From positions 1 through 10,224 of the forward strand of contig DAOTTW010000157.1 in NCBI GenBank assembly GCA_034437615.1: a stretch of 10,224 bases of DNA, read 5' to 3'. The first letter of the stretch is position 1, and every line of letters starts with the position of its first letter. The position numbers and the translations under genes were made by a program. This document shows positions 7,224-10,224 of this stretch, piece after piece. The notes below the pieces were generated by a model. That model worked only from the letters and a program-made list of their open reading frames with translations, did not search any database and was not told the origin of the DNA. The stretch comes from DAOTTW01 sp034437615 (GTDB lineage: Bacteria > Chloroflexota > Anaerolineae > Aggregatilineales > Phototrophicaceae).

Positions 7224-7247
7224 ATGAAAACCGGAGCACGAAAATAA
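7224..7247 (+). other. possible 7-codon upstream ORF coupled to the phosphoesterase gene
   Basis: ATG at 7224 opens Met-Lys-Thr-Gly-Ala-Arg-Lys and stops at TAA (7245-7247), whose last A is the first base of the next gene's ATG (TAATG). GGAG (7233-7236) within it may be the ribosome binding site of the next gene. The mini-ORF itself has no good ribosome binding site. It may be chance. Confidence 0.25.
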
Positions 7248-8080
7248 TGCAACTCGCAGTGATAGCGGATATTCACGGCAACCTGACCGCCCTTGACGCA
7301 GCGCTAACCGACCTGAAAAGCGCAGGTGACATTGATGCGCTGTGGTGCCTGGGCGATTTAGCGGCCTTCGGTCCCCGTCCGGCGGAATGTGTGCAGCGTG
7401 TACGCGCCCTGATTGATGACTACGGCAAAGATAAGGTCAAGGTCATCGGCGGCAACACGGATCGTTATCTCGTCAATGGGGATCGGCCCAAAGGCCGCCC
7501 GGTGCGCCTGAAAGCCGAACGCAGCGACCCCGACAAAGACCCCGACGACCTCAGCGACGCCGAAAAAGCCGCTGAACTCTCCAAGCGCACGCGCAGCCTC
7601 ATCACACGCGATACGGTGCTGAACTGGAACCTATCCCAACTCAGCGCCGACGATTACGCATTCATGGCCAAAATCATCGGGCGCGAAGCCCGCACCAACG
7701 TCGATGGCTACGGCGGCGTGATCGGCCTACACGCCATCCCTGGCGACGACGACGCGCCAAACCTGCGGCCCGATGCCCCTGAAGAAGAAGCCCGCGATGC
7801 CTTGCTGGATCGGTCTGGGCGCTTGGCGCTGGTCGGCCACACACACGTACAATTTAACCGCGATCTGGGCCGTTGGCGCGTGATTAACCCCGGCAGCATC
7901 GGCCTATCTTTCACGGATGCAGGTCATGCGCAGTGGGCGCTGCTGACCTTCGATAGTGGCAGCCTGAGCGTGGAACTGCGCAGCGTACCCTATGATTTGG
8001 ATGCTGCTGTGCAGGATGTAGAAGCCTCAGATCATCCCGCGCCGGGCTGGTTCGTGGACCGTCTGCGGCAGGCGAAATAA
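7247..8080 (+). CDS. calcineurin-like metallophosphoesterase, YfcE/MJ0936-like
   Basis: A 277-aa predicted two-metal phosphoesterase of the calcineurin superfamily; the substrate cannot be told from sequence. Metal-ligand motifs appear in order: ADIHGN (7-12; Asp8, His10), LGDLAAFGPRP (35-45; Asp37), GGNTD (68-72; Asn70), a His at 162 in LHAIPGDD, GHTHVQF (197-203; His198, His200) and NPGSIGLSF (214-222). The DIHGN start and the NPGSIG motif place it with the compact YfcE/MJ0936-like enzymes. Between GGNTD and the next core helix there is a highly charged segment (about 78-117, rich in Asp, Lys and Arg), longer than in the smallest members. The ATG has GGAG 10 nt upstream. It lies 68 nt after the Sua5-type gene and only 9 nt before the next gene, so co-transcription with the latter is likely. 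Confidence 0.88.
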   Translation: MQLAVIADIHGNLTALDAALTDLKSAGDIDALWCLGDLAAFGPRPAECVQRVRALIDDYGKDKVKVIGGNTDRYLVNGDRPKGRPVRLKAERSDPDKDPDDLSDAEKAAELSKRTRSLITRDTVLNWNLSQLSADDYAFMAKIIGREARTNVDGYGGVIGLHAIPGDDDAPNLRPDAPEEEARDALLDRSGRLALVGHTHVQFNRDLGRWRVINPGSIGLSFTDAGHAQWALLTFDSGSLSVELRSVPYDLDAAVQDVEASDHPAPGWFVDRLRQAK

Positions 8081-8089
8081 GGCCAGCGA

Positions 8090-8776
8090 ATGCCTAAACG
8101 TGAGCAATTCTTTCAGGATTTAGCGGCGAAAGATGCAGACGGCGCGGACAATCGGCAGGCGGCGCTGCTGATTGTCCAGGTCGGCGCGATGCCGAACGAG
8201 TTGCAACTCATCACACAGATTGCCGAATACGATGCCGCCGCCGAGGGCTTGCGCCCGATCCGCAATTACATCGTTCGTGTGTTGGGGGTGCTAGAGCATC
8301 GCGTGGTCAGCCTGGGTACGACAGTGGCTAGCGTCAGCATCGCAGACGATCACCCGCTACTGTGGGAATACAACACGCGGCCAACAGCGCTGTTCTTTCG
8401 TGGCAATGTCGATCATGCTGCTGCCAACGACCTGACGCTGGACATCCTGCAAACGCACGCCTCGACCTTTGGCCCCTGGCGGCGCTTCCCGGAATACCTG
8501 AACGTGCAGCAACCCCTGGCCACACTGCTGCAATCCGGCGGCGGCTTGCTGGGGCAGATGCCGCAACCGCTAGCCGATAAGCTGGTGCCTGTGCTGGAAC
8601 GTCACGGCCTGGAGACGAAGCTGCAACACGGCACACCCTACGTACAGGCCCACGACAACCCGGCATTGTTGCAGCAGAAGCTAGCGGTGCTCTTGTTTGG
8701 CGCGTCGTATTTCATCTCGTATGCGTTTTCATTCGATGAGATGGGCACAAAGCCTAAGGCCATCCCAACAAAATAA
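8090..8776 (+). CDS. hypothetical protein, co-transcribed with phosphoesterase
   Basis: This 228-aa protein is not recognised. It appears soluble, with a charged helical start (1-20), a mixed middle that includes HRVVSLGTTVASVSIADDHP (70-89), a Gln/Leu-rich segment with a Gly run (137-160) and a hydrophobic stretch near the end (197-213). It starts 9 nt after the phosphoesterase stop, so the two are likely translated from one transcript and may act together, but no function follows. The last codons and stop (from about 8753) lie inside a repeat that recurs without any ORF context at 10113 onward. The C-terminal tail Pro-Lys-Ala-Ile-Pro-Thr-Lys may therefore have been acquired or altered when the element inserted, and the original C-terminus may have been longer. 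Check relatives for a continuation past residue 221. Confidence 0.7.
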   Translation: MPKREQFFQDLAAKDADGADNRQAALLIVQVGAMPNELQLITQIAEYDAAAEGLRPIRNYIVRVLGVLEHRVVSLGTTVASVSIADDHPLLWEYNTRPTALFFRGNVDHAAANDLTLDILQTHASTFGPWRRFPEYLNVQQPLATLLQSGGGLLGQMPQPLADKLVPVLERHGLETKLQHGTPYVQAHDNPALLQQKLAVLLFGASYFISYAFSFDEMGTKPKAIPTK

Positions 8777-8870
8777 TTGACACGTTTTGCGGACCCGGCT
8801 TGCCGTGTCCCTACGAACGATGTCCTGTAGTGTAGGGACGCCCTTCTGGGTGTCCGAGCGGCGTCAGCCG
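8757..8870. repeat. long direct repeat, copy A
   Basis: This stretch matches 10116-10224 with four substitutions (8785, 8795, 8823, 8840) and a 5-nt extra TGTAG around 8826-8835. It contains two head-to-head GTAG hairpins (8791-8814 and 8832-8871) and begins within the 3' end of the preceding gene. The other copy lies beyond trmB, so trmB is bracketed by direct repeats. The right limit of the repeat is unknown because copy B runs off the window. Confidence 0.9.
8791..8814 (-). repeat. GTAG-tagged hairpin (REP-like), reversed
   Basis: On the minus strand GTAG (8814-8811) abuts GGACACGGC (8810-8802), two unpaired bases, then GCCGGGTCC (8799-8791). One stem position is mismatched (8795, C where the copy at 10154 has A, which restores pairing). 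It faces the hairpin at 8832 in the opposite orientation. Confidence 0.65.
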
Positions 8871-8871
8871 C
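8832..8871 (+). repeat. GTAG-tagged double hairpin (REP-like), copy 3
   Basis: GTAG (8832-8835) abuts GGACGCCC (8836-8843), loop TTCT and GGGTGTCC (8848-8855), with one G-T wobble in RNA. The second hairpin is GCGGC (8858-8862), loop GTCA, GCCGC (8867-8871). TGTAG is doubled here (8826-8835) compared with the copy at 10185. Confidence 0.7.
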
Positions 8872-8885
8872 ATTGCTTGTTTTTT
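8858..8885 (+). terminator. possible terminator between convergent genes
   Basis: The GCGGC/GCCGC hairpin is followed after 8 nt by six Ts (8880-8885), between the ends of convergent genes at 8776 and 8898. The T-run is too far from the stem for a classic intrinsic terminator, so this is a weak call; the REP-like hairpins may do the same job. Confidence 0.3.
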
Positions 8886-8897
8886 AGCTGGAAAAGC

Positions 8898-9899
8898 CTA
8901 ATCCGTCCGCACAAGGCTCGATATGATGCGTGCGTCAGGGTGCAGGCTTACAATCCACTCTGCAAGTAAGTGTGTAGCGTGGTGCATCCCCAGCGTGGGG
9001 CGCGGGTGGCCGATAGTCTGATAGCGCAGCGTGAATTCACCGGCTTTGTCGTCGCCACGTGGCGTCAGCATCAGGCCGATGTGCTGCTCTATCGTCGGTT
9101 CTTCGATGTTGGCTTCAAAGAGCAGCCTGTCGTAGCGCTGGCCCATGTACGCGGCGATAACGCTGACGTGAATACCCTCAGCGGTGTGTGCTGCCAGCTT
9201 CTCGAAGCGCTCTAGCATCGTTGGGGCGTCCAGTGGCGTCTGCAAGATGATGTGTGGCACGTCTAGCTCCTTGAGTAGTGGCACGTCCGGCGCAGGCTGT
9301 GCATTGCGCCGATACTTAAAGTAATGCCCTGCTCGGCCCTCACGCAGCCCTTTTTGCTCATATTTGGTCGTCAGCAGGCGTTCGGGCAGGTGATGCACCC
9401 AGGGCGCATCCAGCAGGTTATCGAGGCCGGGTGTATCGCGCAGTAGCTCGCGGCTCATCTCGGCATATTCGCGGATGTCCGTCGCCAGATACAGCAGGCC
9501 ACCCGCTTGCAGGCGACTCACGATAGCATCCAGTGTATCCCGTTGCAGCAAACGCCGCCCGGAATGCCTGCTCTTGAACCAGGGGTCCGGGTAATTGATG
9601 TGTACCTGCTGTAAGCTATCCGGCGCGAACAGGTGATGCAAAGCGGTCTCGCCGCGTGCATTCACCGCGCAGGCATTACTAAGCCGGCGGTTGCGGATTT
9701 TCTTCTCGGCTTTTTCCAGCGACTTATTTGAAATTTCTAGCCCGATGACGTTATGATCGCTAAAATGCTGTGCCAGCGCAATCAGGTGGTCACCGTTGCC
9801 GAAGCCAATTTCCAGGATCAGCGGGCGTTCTGTGCCTAAAATATCGGCCCACTGCGTCGGCCAGTCTAGCGTGTAACTGCTCAGGTATTTGTTTGGCAT
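8898..9899 (-). CDS. trmB: tRNA (guanosine(46)-N7)-methyltransferase with C-terminal extension
   Basis: TrmB transfers a methyl group from S-adenosylmethionine to N7 of G46 in the tRNA variable loop. Family motifs are clear: LEIGFGNGDHL (29-39, SAM site), GLEIS (53-57), INYPDPWFKSRHSGRRLL (101-118, the Pro-Asp-Pro-Trp signature), LATDIREYAE (138-147) and TKYEQKGLREGRAGHYFKYR (178-197). Most bacterial TrmB proteins end soon after the last motif, at around 210-240 aa. This one runs to 333 aa, with a further domain from about 205 that includes HVSVIAAYMGQRYDRLLFEA (244-263). The thermophile TrmB of Aquifex also carries a C-terminal extension, so this is not unprecedented. The ATG at 9897-9899 has no evident Shine-Dalgarno; TATCAT (9922-9917, minus) is a possible -10 without a -35. 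It stands alone, convergent with the rightward genes and bracketed by direct repeats. Confidence 0.93.
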   Translation of the reverse strand: MPNKYLSSYTLDWPTQWADILGTERPLILEIGFGNGDHLIALAQHFSDHNVIGLEISNKSLEKAEKKIRNRRLSNACAVNARGETALHHLFAPDSLQQVHINYPDPWFKSRHSGRRLLQRDTLDAIVSRLQAGGLLYLATDIREYAEMSRELLRDTPGLDNLLDAPWVHHLPERLLTTKYEQKGLREGRAGHYFKYRRNAQPAPDVPLLKELDVPHIILQTPLDAPTMLERFEKLAAHTAEGIHVSVIAAYMGQRYDRLLFEANIEEPTIEQHIGLMLTPRGDDKAGEFTLRYQTIGHPRPTLGMHHATHLLAEWIVSLHPDARIISSLVRTD

Positions 9900-10037
9900 A
9901 AGCTAACAGTCGGCGTATGATATGTGCGGTGTACGATGATGCATGATGACCGGATGTTGTCGTAATAGTGTGCATGTTTCTCACGTTATCCGCAAAATAT
10001 GACGATAACATCGTCCCTGTGTAACCATAATAACACT
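9900..10037. other. gene-free region upstream of trmB
   Basis: No gene is supported here. It must hold the trmB promoter, but only a lone TATCAT (minus strand, 9922-9917) is visible. Inverted arms GTTATC (9985-9990) and GATAAC (10004-10009) are separated by 13 nt and could be a protein binding site; there is no supporting second copy. A frame running from 10104 leftward into trmB (9790-10104) lacks any family signal and is a shadow. Confidence 0.4.
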
Positions 10038-10062
10038 GTAGGGACAGGGCAATGCCCTGTCC
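10038..10062 (+). repeat. GTAG-tagged hairpin (REP-like), copy 4
   Basis: GTAG (10038-10041) abuts a perfect 9-bp stem, GGACAGGGC (10042-10050) with GCCCTGTCC (10054-10062), around AAT. The outer GGAC is shared with the other copies and the inner bases differ with matching partners. Instead of the GGCGTCAGCC hairpin it is followed by an 8-bp tandem repeat. Confidence 0.7.
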
Positions 10063-10068
10063 GGCGAA

Positions 10069-10100
10069 CGCTGACGCGCTGACGCGCTGACGCGCTGACA
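10069..10100 (+). repeat. 8-bp tandem repeat, four units
   Basis: The unit CGCTGACG is present three times without change, and a fourth time as CGCTGACA, head to tail. It follows the hairpin at 10038-10062. The unit contains GCTGACGC, which resembles the GGCGTCAGCC core of the second REP-like hairpin read on the other strand (GGCTGACGCC), so it may have grown from that hairpin by slippage. Confidence 0.85.
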
Positions 10101-10115
10101 ACAAACGGACAGCTT

Positions 10116-10224
10116 AGGCCATCCCAACAAAATAATTGACACGGTTTGCGGACACGGCTTGCCGTGTCCCTACGAACGATGCCCTGTAGGGACACCCTTC
10201 TGGGTGTCCGAGCGGCGTCAGCCG
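10116..10224. repeat. long direct repeat, copy B, cut by window edge
   Basis: This matches 8757-8870 at 105 of 109 aligned positions plus one 5-nt gap. It holds a reversed GTAG hairpin (10150-10173, perfect 9-bp stem GGACACGGC/GCCGTGTCC) facing a forward one (GTAG at 10186-10189, stem 10190-10209), then the start of the GCGGC-GTCA-GCCG hairpin cut at 10224. The bases matching the 3' end of the gene at 8090-8776 are here in non-coding context. Confidence 0.9.

Noticed and set aside
10069..10100. Tandem repeat considered as a CRISPR or iteron array
   Set aside because: Units are 8 bp with no spacers, and no cas or replication gene is near.
9790..10104. Minus-strand ORF of 104 codons overlapping the trmB start
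   Set aside because: It lies in another frame of trmB, runs through the tandem repeat and a REP-like hairpin, and shows no family signal or ribosome binding site.

Overview
The window looks like chromosomal DNA from a moderately GC-rich bacterium. The gene mix suggests a Chloroflexota (Anaerolineae-like) genome: two secreted DUF3352-like proteins, a stand-alone sortase with a Pro/Thr/Ser-rich stalk, a two-domain Sua5-type enzyme, a TrmB with a long C-terminal extension, and many intergenic palindromes. The taxon is an inference; no rRNA or tRNA gene is present.

Layout. Positions 1-146 are the 3' side of a leftward operon and hold a GTAG-hairpin repeat and a degenerate G/C-run repeat. Two tandem paralogous exported proteins follow on the minus strand (147-1916 and 1970-3775). 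A divergent promoter region (3776-4002) has a perfect TATAAT on each strand and two small inverted repeats. Six rightward genes follow: a sortase (4003-4710), two membrane proteins of similar architecture (4729-5445, 5480-5983), an L-threonylcarbamoyladenylate synthase (6126-7178), a metallophosphoesterase (7247-8080) and an unknown protein (8090-8776). Facing them is trmB (8898-9899, minus). Positions 9900-10224 hold no gene, only repeats.

How the genes fit together. The left half is cell-envelope material: exported paralogs, a sortase and two membrane proteins, but no recognisable sortase substrate. The right half contains tRNA-modification genes: Sua5/TsaC makes the activated threonylcarbamoyl group for t6A37, and TrmB makes m7G46. 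They are separated by a phosphoesterase and an unknown protein and are not one operon.

Most interesting signal. Seven intergenic palindromes each abut the tetranucleotide GTAG (read on the appropriate strand). Their outer stem is nearly constant, while the inner stem varies with complementary changes. Some pairs lie head to head, and several are followed by a second GGC-GTCA-GCC hairpin. This is the layout of REP/BIME elements mobilised by RAYT (TnpA-REP) enzymes, although no such enzyme is encoded here. Two near-identical ~110-bp copies bracket trmB. One of them supplies the last codons and the stop of the unknown gene at 8090-8776.
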